Assembly: GCA_015075185.1 (NCBI GenBank)
Contig: JABTUW010000003.1
Span: 1,178,001 to 1,242,000, forward strand
Reading direction: 5' to 3'
DNA length: 64,000 nucleotides
Origin: Anaerolineales bacterium
GTDB lineage: Bacteria; Chloroflexota; Anaerolineae; 4572-78; J111
The translations under genes and the position numbers were made by a program. Each line of letters starts with the position of its first letter. Within the stretch, counting starts at the first letter, position 1. This document shows, piece after piece, positions 34,167-41,768 of the stretch. The notes under the pieces were generated by a model. It was not told where the DNA came from. It made no database searches and saw only the letters and a program-made list of their open reading frames with translations.

Positions 34167-34937
34167 TCAAGTCAGGTTTACTCTCACGTCTGCGCCGACG
34201 CCGGCTATGGCCAATTGATTCTTGATTACGGCCACACCGGCTTTGTAGGCGGTAGTGATGCTGTCCTGCTGGGTCCAGGCTTCCGTCTGGATCCAGAGGC
34301 GGATGTCGGCAATTTCGGCCAGCGGGAATCCGGCCGGGTAATTATCCGGGCTAAAGGGGTTGTCCTCAATAGGGGAGGTAATAAAAAGAAAAACACTGCC
34401 CGAGTGCCTGATAATCGCCCGCAGCCGGCCAAGCAGGTGGCGCAGCAATCTAGGCTCCATGTTGCCCAGCAAATCGGCCACGACGCCCATGGCGACCAAC
34501 ACCAGTCCATCGCGGTTGGCGACGCTTTCCAGGGTGGTCAAGGCCTCAAAAACCGTTGCCGGACGGGTGAGCAAGAGGTGCGGGGCAATCAAGCCGCAAC
34601 GTTCGGCCTGCCAGGGATCGAACTGCTGGCTCAGATCAATAATCGTCACGATTTGCTGTTTGCGCTGTACCTTGGCCGCAATCCCCGCCGCGAGCAGCAG
34701 CACGCCACCGCTCGCGCCTGCTTCTACCCCGATCAACTCAGTAATTTTACCTCGAGGCAAGCCGCCAATGCCCAAGGCTTTATCGAGCGAGCGAAAACCG
34801 GTGGGCAGCGTCAAAACATCCAGCGCTGGCCGAAAGTTAAACACTGTCGGCAAACTGGGGCGCGAAAGACGATCGGCAAATAATGCCGTAATACTCTGAA
34901 TAACTTGTTTGGCCCCTCGTGAACTCTTGACTGCCAC
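34167..34937 (-). CDS. Degenerate RecA-like protein under a LexA-type promoter
   Basis: A 256-residue RecA-fold protein. The core matches RecA ('TGFRSLDKALGIGGLPRGKITELIG'-like opening at 46-70), but the P-loop reads 'GVEAGASGG' at 70-78 instead of a GxxxxGKT motif, and the Walker B strand 'GLVLVAMG' (144-151) lacks its Asp. ATP hydrolysis is therefore doubtful. ImuA, the SOS-induced RecA-like partner in mutasome cassettes, has a comparable degenerate RecA fold (family knowledge), but no imuB or dnaE2 is adjacent here. Start is GTG at 34937 with AAAGG. A promoter with a LexA/DinR box lies directly upstream. Confidence 0.75.
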   Translation of the reverse strand: MAVKSSRGAKQVIQSITALFADRLSRPSLPTVFNFRPALDVLTLPTGFRSLDKALGIGGLPRGKITELIGVEAGASGGVLLLAAGIAAKVQRKQQIVTIIDLSQQFDPWQAERCGLIAPHLLLTRPATVFEALTTLESVANRDGLVLVAMGVVADLLGNMEPRLLRHLLGRLRAIIRHSGSVFLFITSPIEDNPFSPDNYPAGFPLAEIADIRLWIQTEAWTQQDSITTAYKAGVAVIKNQLAIAGVGADVRVNLT

Positions 34938-34968
34938 CCCAATTACCTTTCTTGGTCTTGATAAACTG

Positions 34969-34998
34969 ATTATACCAGAACATACGTTCTAAAGTCAA
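34969..34998 (-). promoter_or_regulatory. Promoter of the RecA-like gene
   Basis: Read on the minus strand, TTGACT (34998-34993) and TATAAT (34974-34969) are separated by 18 bases, with TGG before the -10 adding an extended -10. It is about 32 bases upstream of the GTG start. The LexA-type box occupies the spacer. Confidence 0.75.
34978..34989. promoter_or_regulatory. LexA/DinR SOS box (GAAC-N4-GTTC)
   Basis: GAACATACGTTC matches the core of the Gram-positive DinR/LexA box (GAACRNRYGTTC) at every defined position, and it lies between the -35 and -10 of the RecA-like gene promoter, where repressor binding would block transcription. The match and placement are seen in the sequence. Control by LexA is inferred; no lexA gene is in the window. 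Confidence 0.7.
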
Positions 34999-35050
34999 GA
35001 GATTATTTTTATTTTTAAAGTTTGAATTTAGGCTATCCCTGCCCTGTCTG

Positions 35051-35059
35051 TGGTATAAT
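35051..35059 (+). promoter_or_regulatory. Extended -10 promoter for the arginase gene
   Basis: TGGTATAAT gives a consensus -10 (35054-35059) with the TGn extension. No good -35 is seen at normal spacing, which fits an extended -10 promoter. The arginase ATG lies 28 bases downstream of the hexamer. Confidence 0.55.
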
Positions 35060-35086
35060 AGCCCAGTCCAGCAGTGAGGTAACTTT

Positions 35087-35977
35087 ATGACGATAACAGT
35101 GAACATTATTGGCGTGCCCATAGACCTGGGCCAATCCCGGCGGGGTGTAGATATGGGCCCCAGTGCCCTGCGCTATGCCGACCTGGACAATCGCTTGCGC
35201 CGCCTGGGCCATCAGGTCATTGATAAGGGTAACATCAATATTCCGGTCAGAGATACGCTGCCGCCTGAAGGGGGTCTGGCTTTCTTGCCGGCGGTGGTCC
35301 GCGCCGGCGAGGCCATGTATCAGGCCGGCCAGGCTGCCATCGAAGCCGGTCACTTGCCCCTCTTCCTGGGCGGTGACCACTCTATCGCGGTCGGTACTTT
35401 GGGTGGTGTAACCCACACCGGGCCAGCCGGCTTGATCTGGATTGATGCGCATGGCGACTTCAACACCCCCGAAAGCTCGCCCAGCGGCAATCTGCATGGT
35501 ATGCCTCTGGCTGCGCTGCTGGGTCTGGGCGCAGCCGACTTGGTCAACCTGGGCCGGCCAGGTCCCAAATTGCAGCCCAGCGAAGTAGTCCTTATTGGAG
35601 TGCGCGACCTGGACTCCCAGGAAAAAGTTTTGCTCAAAGAGAGCCAGGTCAGGGTCTATACGATGCGCGAAATTGACGAGCGGGGCATAGCGGCCGTGGC
35701 CGGCGAAGCCCTGGAACGCCTGAGCCACCTGCCCCGGCTGCATGTCAGCCTGGATATGGACAGCCTCGATCCCCGTGAAGCGCCCGGCGTGGGCACACCT
35801 GTCCCAGGTGGGCTAACCTCCCGTGAAGCTCACCTGCTAATGGAAATTATCGCTGACTGCGCCTGTGTCGGCTCGATTGACGTGGTAGAAATCAACCCGA
35901 TTTTGGATGAGCGCAATCAAACGGCTAAAATTGCCGTGGAATTAATCGCCTCGCTGCTGGGACAAACTATCCTGTGA
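35087..35977 (+). CDS. rocF: Arginase
   Basis: A 296-residue ureohydrolase that splits L-arginine to ornithine and urea in the cytoplasm, using two Mn ions. All metal-binding motifs are intact: 'LFLGGDHSIAVG' (His), 'GLIWIDAHGDFNTPE' (Asp-x-His-x-Asp), and 'LHVSLDMDSLDPREAPGVGTP' (Asp-x-Asp). 'SGNLHGMPLAALLG' is typical of arginases rather than agmatinases. Length is normal. It is divergent from the LexA-boxed gene and its stop is six bases before the SpoIIE-type phosphatase, so the two share a transcript. Confidence 0.92.
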   Translation: MTITVNIIGVPIDLGQSRRGVDMGPSALRYADLDNRLRRLGHQVIDKGNINIPVRDTLPPEGGLAFLPAVVRAGEAMYQAGQAAIEAGHLPLFLGGDHSIAVGTLGGVTHTGPAGLIWIDAHGDFNTPESSPSGNLHGMPLAALLGLGAADLVNLGRPGPKLQPSEVVLIGVRDLDSQEKVLLKESQVRVYTMREIDERGIAAVAGEALERLSHLPRLHVSLDMDSLDPREAPGVGTPVPGGLTSREAHLLMEIIADCACVGSIDVVEINPILDERNQTAKIAVELIASLLGQTIL

Positions 35978-35983
35978 GGTCGC

Positions 35984-37789
35984 ATGTCCGCCCATAAAGA
36001 TTTGATTAAACACCTGACCACCTTGAACAAAATTGCCGAGATCCTCAACCAATCGGCTGATGTGCGCAGCGCGCTTGACTCGGCGCTGGCCCGGCTGCTT
36101 GATTTGATGGGATTGGAAACTGGCTGGATTTTTCTGGTGGACCCCACCTCGCAGAATCGGTGGGCCGGCAAGGGCTACGTTTTGGCGGCGCATCACAATT
36201 TGCCCCCGGCGCTGGCTCTGGATAAGGCCCGGCCCTGGAAGGGCAACTGTGACTGCCAGTCCCTGTGCGAGAAAGGCAAGCTGGCCGGTGCTTACAACGA
36301 GGTCCACTGCAGCCGCCTGCTGAATGCCCCCGGCGACCGGCGCGGACTGGTTATGCACGCCTCTACCCCCCTCCGCAGCGGTGATCACACGCTGGGTATT
36401 TTGAATGTGGCCGGCCCAGACTGGACTCACTTCAGCGCCGAGTCGCTGGCCCTGCTGACCAATGTCGGCAGCCAGATTGGCATTGCCCTGGAACGGGCCA
36501 GGCTGTACGAGTTAGTCCGCGAACGGCGCATCCACGAGCAGGCGGCTCTCCTGACCCTATCGAACCAACTGCTGAGCCAAACCAGCATGGACGATTTAAT
36601 CTGCTGCCTGGTCGAGGAGGTGCAGGGGCTGCTGCAAGCGGATGGCTGTGCGCTCCTACTGCCGGATGAAAAATCGGACAGCCTGGCCTTTTACGCCGCT
36701 GTTGGCTGGCGGGTTGACCCGGTGGCGGGCCAGCGCCGCGTGCCCGCCGACGAGCGCAGCGGCTCAGGCCGGGTCATGCTCACCCAGGAGTCTTTGCTGA
36801 TCTACGACCTCCAGGATCACGACCCTACCCCCTGGAGCGCCGACTGGCTGGAGTCTGAAGGGTTTCGCAGCCACGCCGTAGTCCCGCTCATTGCCGAAGG
36901 CCGCTCGATTGGCGTCTTGATGGTGGATATGCGCCAACCCCATGAATTTACCGAGGATGAGGTCCGCTTTTTGTGCCTGATGGCCAACCAGGCGGCGATT
37001 GCCATCGAGACAGCCCGGCTGCACCAGGCGGAAATCAAGCGCCAGCGCCTGGAAGAGGAAATGACGGTGGGCCAGCAAATCCAGTTGAGCCTGCTGCCGG
37101 AAGCGCCACCCACTGCCCCCGGGTGGGAGTTTGCCACGTTCTATCAACCGGCCCGGCTGGTGGGCGGCGACTTTTACGATTTTTTTGAGCTGCCCGCGGA
37201 GTCGGGGGGCGGGTTGGGCATGGTCATCGCCGATGTGGCCGACAAAGGTGTTCCGGCAGCCCTGCTGATGGCCTTGAGCCGTTCCATCATCCGCACCAAG
37301 GCGATGTCACCCGGTCTTAATCCAGCCGAGGTGCTACGACGGTCCAACCATTTGATTATGAAGGACAGTCGCTCTAAACTTTTTCTGACCGCCTTTTACG
37401 CCGTCCTGGATACAAATACTGGCCGGCTTCGTTACAGTATTGCCGGCCACAACCGGCCGGTGTGGCTGCATGCCGCCAACGGCGCCGCTGCCGAACTGAG
37501 CGGCCGGGGGATTGTTTTGGGCATTTTTGAGAACATTGAGCTGGAAGAACGCGAGGTCAATATCGCGCCGGGTGACCTGCTGGTTTTCTACACTGATGGC
37601 CTGACCGAAGCCATGGATGAGGAACATCATCTTTTCGGTGAGAAGCGGCTGCACGCCGTCATAACCGCCCACCCCAAAGCCAGCGCCCAGGAGCTCCTGG
37701 ACGCCATTATGGCTGCTGTTTACACCTTCACCAATCTCGCCCCCCAATCTGATGATTTGACCCTGTTTGTTGTCAAGCGACAAAATTAA
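35984..37789 (+). CDS. GAF-GAF-SpoIIE (PP2C-type) serine phosphatase
   Basis: A 601-residue cytoplasmic phosphatase with sensing domains. GAF1 covers about 10-175 and GAF2 about 185-345; a coiled coil ('RLEEEMTVGQQIQLSLLP') links to the RsbU/SpoIIE phosphatase at about 380-600. Metal-binding motifs are intact: 'GGDFYDFFEL', 'IADVADKGVPAALLMA' and 'VFYTDGLTEAMDEEH'. GAF1 has an unusual cysteine set ('NCDCQSLCEKG' and 'NEVHCSRL') that could bind an iron-sulfur cluster or metal. It probably dephosphorylates a STAS antagonist in partner switching (family knowledge), but none is adjacent. Confidence 0.9.
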   Translation: MSAHKDLIKHLTTLNKIAEILNQSADVRSALDSALARLLDLMGLETGWIFLVDPTSQNRWAGKGYVLAAHHNLPPALALDKARPWKGNCDCQSLCEKGKLAGAYNEVHCSRLLNAPGDRRGLVMHASTPLRSGDHTLGILNVAGPDWTHFSAESLALLTNVGSQIGIALERARLYELVRERRIHEQAALLTLSNQLLSQTSMDDLICCLVEEVQGLLQADGCALLLPDEKSDSLAFYAAVGWRVDPVAGQRRVPADERSGSGRVMLTQESLLIYDLQDHDPTPWSADWLESEGFRSHAVVPLIAEGRSIGVLMVDMRQPHEFTEDEVRFLCLMANQAAIAIETARLHQAEIKRQRLEEEMTVGQQIQLSLLPEAPPTAPGWEFATFYQPARLVGGDFYDFFELPAESGGGLGMVIADVADKGVPAALLMALSRSIIRTKAMSPGLNPAEVLRRSNHLIMKDSRSKLFLTAFYAVLDTNTGRLRYSIAGHNRPVWLHAANGAAAELSGRGIVLGIFENIELEEREVNIAPGDLLVFYTDGLTEAMDEEHHLFGEKRLHAVITAHPKASAQELLDAIMAAVYTFTNLAPQSDDLTLFVVKRQN

Positions 37790-37793
37790 AATT

Positions 37794-37842
37794 CGGAAAG
37801 TTGGAAGAATGGAAGGTTGGTAAGCGCTGACCAATCTTCCTT
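37794..37842. repeat. GGAAGGTTGG-type repeat, related copy
   Basis: GGAAGGTTGG (37811-37820) and CCAATCTTCC (37831-37840) pair at 9 of 10 positions. Sequence resembles the repeats at 28126-28181 and 52328-52382, but the copy is shorter and more diverged. Confidence 0.5.
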
Positions 37843-37916
37843 AGATTATCGAGATTACCAATTTTGAAAACATAAGATTTGAGAAATCTTTGGGATCTTT
37901 CACCGTTAACTGTACC

Positions 37917-37945
37917 AAAGGACAGGTTGATTGCCTGTCCTTTTT
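37917..37945 (+). terminator. Rho-independent terminator after the phosphatase gene
   Basis: AAAGGACAGG (37917-37926) pairs perfectly with CCTGTCCTTT (37934-37943), with a TTGATTG loop and a T-run. It lies about 130 bases after the phosphatase stop and before the convergent MFS gene. Confidence 0.85.
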
Positions 37946-38044
37946 GCTTGGGGACAATCTGGCCCGTTACCTGGTGCAGCGGGTCGTTTTTTTGAGTAAG
38001 ATGGAGAAAGAGAATAGTCATGCAAGGAATAACGGAGGATATAC

Positions 38045-39367
38045 TTAACCCCAGCGGGCCATAGCCAGACCGCTTCCGATTCGCAGGGCGGCAATAATAA
38101 ACAGCGCCTCGCGCAAACCGACCACATCAGCCAGAAGCGGTCCCAACATCGTGCTGGACAGAGTTGCTACATTCAAAGCCAGGTTGTAAAGGGCGAGATG
38201 AGAAGGCCGTTTATCTTCGGGAGTCACTTCCAGGAGCCGGTTGACCAAGGCCCCGCTCAAAATCGCCCAGACAATACCGCCAACCACGCTGGTTACCAGC
38301 AGCAGGGGCAGGCCATAACTCAGCGCAGTGATTAAAGGATACGAGGCCAGCAGAATTGAGCCAACGACTGTCAGCCGGTAACTGCCTGTGTAACGGGTGA
38401 GCGGCTCCAGGAGAGGCGAAACCAACAACATGGTCAGGTAAAAAAGGGCGTTGATCCAACCAATTTCGCCATCGGTCAGGCGAACTTCACGCACCCAAAA
38501 AAGAGGAAACAGGGCTGTTGGCAGCAATTGAGTAAAGTGGAAAAGCAAAAAAGCCAGCATGACTCCCCAATAGCGCGGCGAGATGCCGCTCAGCCACTCA
38601 CCTTTTGTCGGCCGCCAGCGCAGCCAGAGACGCATGGTGATATTCATCCGCTGGGGAGCATCACCGGCCAGACCAATGCCGCGCCCGGGTTGGGCGCGGT
38701 CTTGCAAGGGTCGAATTTGAAACTGGGGAATAGAAGGAACCTGAATCCGGCTGAGATGATAGGTGCTCATCCCGCCGCCCAGTGCCCCCAGAGCAAACAC
38801 GGCGGCATAACCCCATTCAAAGGGGAGCTGGTCCAGAAGCCAGCCACTGAGCAAAAAAGCCAGCATGATAGTTCCTGCCAGTAACGCATTGCGCCGGCCC
38901 ACAACCCGCCCGCGCGCTTCGGGCGGCACGGTGGTAGCCAGCAGGGCATTGAAACCAATTGCCAGGGCGGTACCGGGTATGGCCATCAACAGGGTCAACA
39001 GAAGGGCAGCCCAAATTTTGAGCGGGTCGGGTAAAAGGAGCGGTAAGGGGATCATCAAGAAAAAACCGAGCCGCTGCCACATGGCCGTTTTCACCACGGT
39101 CTGTCCCAGCGCTCGGTTTTCGAGCCAGCGCCCTACCGGCAGTGTAACCAGGGCGTTGATCAGGGCCGGGCCGGCACTCAGCAGGCCAATCTGCCACCCA
39201 GCCGCCCCCAGCCGCGCCGCAAAGACGGCCAGAAAGGAAAGCGTGCTGCCGTAAGCTACCCCATACCAGGCCACATCCCAATATAGGTGAATAAAATTGG
39301 CCGCCTGAGCTTCCGGGGCGACCGTTTTGCGCTGAATCGTTACTTTTTTGGAAGTTGGTGTAGACAT
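38045..39367 (-). CDS. Major facilitator superfamily transporter
   Basis: A 440-residue inner-membrane carrier with about twelve hydrophobic helices. The N-half has 'WYGVAYGSTLSFLAVFAARLGA' and 'ALINALVTLPVGRWLENRALG', the typical loop 2-3 G-x-L-x-D-R-like region in variant form, and 'PPEARGRVVGRRNALLAG' after helix 4. A roughly 70-residue hydrophilic central loop separates the two halves. AGGA precedes the ATG. Substrate unknown. It is divergent from the Rieske fusion gene, sharing a 92-base gap, but no link between them is known. Confidence 0.85.
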   Translation of the reverse strand: MSTPTSKKVTIQRKTVAPEAQAANFIHLYWDVAWYGVAYGSTLSFLAVFAARLGAAGWQIGLLSAGPALINALVTLPVGRWLENRALGQTVVKTAMWQRLGFFLMIPLPLLLPDPLKIWAALLLTLLMAIPGTALAIGFNALLATTVPPEARGRVVGRRNALLAGTIMLAFLLSGWLLDQLPFEWGYAAVFALGALGGGMSTYHLSRIQVPSIPQFQIRPLQDRAQPGRGIGLAGDAPQRMNITMRLWLRWRPTKGEWLSGISPRYWGVMLAFLLFHFTQLLPTALFPLFWVREVRLTDGEIGWINALFYLTMLLVSPLLEPLTRYTGSYRLTVVGSILLASYPLITALSYGLPLLLVTSVVGGIVWAILSGALVNRLLEVTPEDKRPSHLALYNLALNVATLSSTMLGPLLADVVGLREALFIIAALRIGSGLAMARWG

Positions 39368-39380
39368 TTAGGAGTCCTGT

Positions 39381-39410
39381 TTGTCGTCTTTAAAAGTTAA
39401 AAGTTATAAT
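39381..39410 (+). promoter_or_regulatory. Promoter of the Rieske fusion gene
   Basis: TTGTCG (39381-39386) and a perfect TATAAT (39405-39410) are separated by 18 bases and lie 50 bases before the ATG at 39460. Confidence 0.55.
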
Positions 39411-39459
39411 AATCCCAGCAAACGGGGAAAGCAAAAGTAATCTGAAAGGATAATCAACG

Positions 39460-41193
39460 ATGAGCAAAGTCAGAATTGCCAGCAAAGCCGAGGTAACTCA
39501 GGCCGGCTGCCGGGTTTATCAAGTTAACGGCCACACCCTGGCCCTCTTTACGTCCGAGGCGGGGCTGTATGCCATTGATAACCGCTGCCCGCACATGGGC
39601 TTTCCGCTGGATAAAGGCACAGTTCGCAATGGCATTCTAACCTGCCATTGGCACCATGCCCGCTTTGACTTAGCCTCTGGCGGCGCGTTTGATCTCTTTG
39701 CCGACGATGTCACCGCCTACCCGGTCACGGTTGAAGGGGATGACGTCTGGGTTGACCTAAGCCAGCAGCATGATCCTCGGACCTACTACCAAAAGCGGCT
39801 GCGCGACGGCCTGGAGCAGGAACTCAACCTGGTTATCGCCAAGGCGATCATTGCCCTGGTGGACCCGACTGACCCCGCCAGCGGCAATGAACCTTTCCAA
39901 ATCGGCTTAACGTTCGGCAGCCGGTACCGCGCCGGCGGCTGGGCGATGGGCCAGACCATCAACACCTGCATGCGCAATCTCCTGCCCCACCTTAATCCGG
40001 CAGACCGGCCCCTGGCGCTCTACCAAGGCTTGACGGCTGTGGCCAGGGATACCGCTGGGATGCCCCCGCGCTTTGCCATTGACCCCCTGCCCGGACCTAC
40101 GGTTGATCTAAAAACGCTCAAGACCTGGTTCCGCCAATTCGTTGAAGTGCGGGATGGCGAAGGGGCAGAACGCTGCCTGGCAACAGCGCTGCAAGCCGGA
40201 GCATCATCCACCCAGATTGCCGACATGCTCTTTGCCGCCGCCACCGATCACCGTTATCTGACCATCGGCCACGTGGCTGATTTTACCAACAAGGCGTTGG
40301 AAGCGTTAGATCAGGCCGGCTGGGAGCATGCGCCGCTGGTGCTGCCCAGCCTGATCCCGGCCTATGTCAACGGAACCCGGATGGAAGAGCGCAACGCCTG
40401 GCGGCATCCGGTAGACCTGGCGGCCATCCTCGAGGCGACCTTTGAGCGTATCCCGGCGGTGCTGGCTCAAGGTCAAGATCGTACCGCCTCAACTCCCACC
40501 TTGAGCAGCAATCTTTCTATTCTGCTGGGCGACGACCCTCAAGCGATTGCCGACCTGCTGGTGCAGTTGCTGGCCGAGGGTATCGAGCCGGCCGAAGTGG
40601 CCCGGATGGTCAGCTATGCCGCTGCCCGGCGCATTGCCCACTTCCACACCTCCAACGAATTTGGCGATTGGGACACCGTGCTGCACACCTTTACCTATGC
40701 CAACGCCATTCAGCACGCTGTCCGCCGCGCCCCCTCCCTTGAGCTATTGCGGGGCATCTTTGATGCCGCCATGTCCGTCTACCTGGATCGGTTTCTCAAC
40801 ATTCCGGCTGCTCCCTTGCCTAAAGTTGAACCAACTTCAACCCCAGCAGAACTCCTTCTGGCCGAATTTCCGGCCCTGCTCAACAAGCAGCAGCAGGTCA
40901 ACGAAGCAGGCCGGCTGGTGGCTCAATACCTGGCGAATGGCGGCCAGCCTGAAAAAATAATTGCTGTTTTGGGAGCAACTTTGTTACGCGAAGACCAGGA
41001 TTTCCATACCATCCAGACTGTCGAAGCAGCCGTCAGCCAATACCGGCTGCTTCAAGACCAACCCGAAGCCGGGCACGTCCTCATCGCCGCCGCCCGCTAC
41101 CTGGCTGCTCACGCCCCGACCCCTCGCGCCCAAAATCAAACCTATCAAATCGCCTTGCGGCTGCATCGGGGGGAAAAGTTGTTTGAAGGCTGA
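39460..41193 (+). CDS. Rieske [2Fe-2S] domain fused to a large helical domain of unknown function
   Basis: A 577-residue protein. Residues 1-110 form a Rieske ferredoxin domain with cluster ligands in 'NRCPHMGFP' (Cys43, His45) and 'LTCHWHHARF' (Cys62, His65). The remaining 465 residues are mostly helical and Ala/Leu-rich, with conserved-looking His and Arg positions such as 'AATDHRYLTIGHVADFTN' and 'AARRIAHFHTSNEFGDWDTVLH'. I do not recognise this domain; its repeated His suggests a metal or heme centre fed by the cluster. It is not the usual Rieske oxygenase catalytic domain. AAAGGA precedes the ATG. It may be an oxidoreductase (inference). Confidence 0.85.
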   Translation: MSKVRIASKAEVTQAGCRVYQVNGHTLALFTSEAGLYAIDNRCPHMGFPLDKGTVRNGILTCHWHHARFDLASGGAFDLFADDVTAYPVTVEGDDVWVDLSQQHDPRTYYQKRLRDGLEQELNLVIAKAIIALVDPTDPASGNEPFQIGLTFGSRYRAGGWAMGQTINTCMRNLLPHLNPADRPLALYQGLTAVARDTAGMPPRFAIDPLPGPTVDLKTLKTWFRQFVEVRDGEGAERCLATALQAGASSTQIADMLFAAATDHRYLTIGHVADFTNKALEALDQAGWEHAPLVLPSLIPAYVNGTRMEERNAWRHPVDLAAILEATFERIPAVLAQGQDRTASTPTLSSNLSILLGDDPQAIADLLVQLLAEGIEPAEVARMVSYAAARRIAHFHTSNEFGDWDTVLHTFTYANAIQHAVRRAPSLELLRGIFDAAMSVYLDRFLNIPAAPLPKVEPTSTPAELLLAEFPALLNKQQQVNEAGRLVAQYLANGGQPEKIIAVLGATLLREDQDFHTIQTVEAAVSQYRLLQDQPEAGHVLIAAARYLAAHAPTPRAQNQTYQIALRLHRGEKLFEG

Positions 41194-41194
41194 T

Positions 41195-41231
41195 GTGTCG
41201 TAGCGCACAGCCAAGTTGTGCGATCCGACAC
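41195..41231. repeat. Imperfect inverted repeat after the Rieske gene
   Basis: Arms 41195-41209 and 41217-41231 are 15 bases each and pair at 12 positions, with a 7-base loop. No T-run follows. It begins two bases after the Rieske stop and lies upstream of the small ORF at 41298. Confidence 0.55.
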
Positions 41232-41297
41232 AGCCAAACTGAGGCAGAGATGCTATCATCATAAGCATTGATGGGTTTTGAGAGAGGTCAATCATTG

Positions 41298-41504
41298 ATG
41301 GTAGTAGTAGCCAATCTGCACTTTCCGGCGATGACGGCCCAGGATGTGGGCCGGGAGGTCTATCATGGCCGGCATGAGATGGTGCGCATTATCGGCGATG
41401 AGAGAAGTCTGGGCAAGATTGCCTGGATTTTTCAGCGAGTGCCGGATATGTTTGAGGTGCAGCACCAGACCTCCGGGCTAATTGTGCGCCGGGGTCGCCG
41501 CTAG
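41298..41504 (+). CDS. Small hypothetical protein
   Basis: A possible 68-residue basic protein opening 'MVVVANLHFPAMTAQDVG'. A GAGAGG site lies about ten bases before the ATG, and a strong terminator follows 75 bases after the stop, which favours a real gene. The sequence contains a short hydrophobic start and a charged, likely helical remainder. No family is recognised and codon evidence is limited, so it may be a chance frame. Confidence 0.45.
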   Translation: MVVVANLHFPAMTAQDVGREVYHGRHEMVRIIGDERSLGKIAWIFQRVPDMFEVQHQTSGLIVRRGRR

Positions 41505-41577
41505 GGTAATTGGCTTTTACCACGCTGCCTCAAGTTGGGAGCTTGGGAGCAGTTCAATCCAGGGTCGGGTGGGGATC

Positions 41578-41613
41578 AAAGAGCCGGGGTAACTCGGCTC
41601 TTTCTGTTTTTCT
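41578..41613 (+). terminator. Rho-independent terminator
   Basis: AAAGAGCCG (41578-41586) pairs perfectly with CGGCTCTTT (41595-41603) and is followed by a T-rich run. It separates the small ORF from the LPDWL-repeat gene. Confidence 0.85.
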
Positions 41614-41638
41614 TATGGTTAATTAAATAGCAAACCCA

Positions 41639-41667
41639 TTGACTTTTTTTTTAAACCGTTGCATAAT
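41639..41667 (+). promoter_or_regulatory. Promoter of the LPDWL-repeat protein gene
   Basis: TTGACT (41639-41644) and CATAAT (41662-41667) are spaced by exactly 17 bases; each has one mismatch to consensus. It leaves a leader of about 95 bases before the ATG at 41769. Confidence 0.7.
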
Positions 41668-41768
41668 ATTTTATGGTGAGTTGTTATTAATTCAGAGCAG
41701 AATACAGCGTCTGAATTATCATCGGCTTTACGCCGATATTTCTATACGCCGGGGCAAGTGTAAGAATT

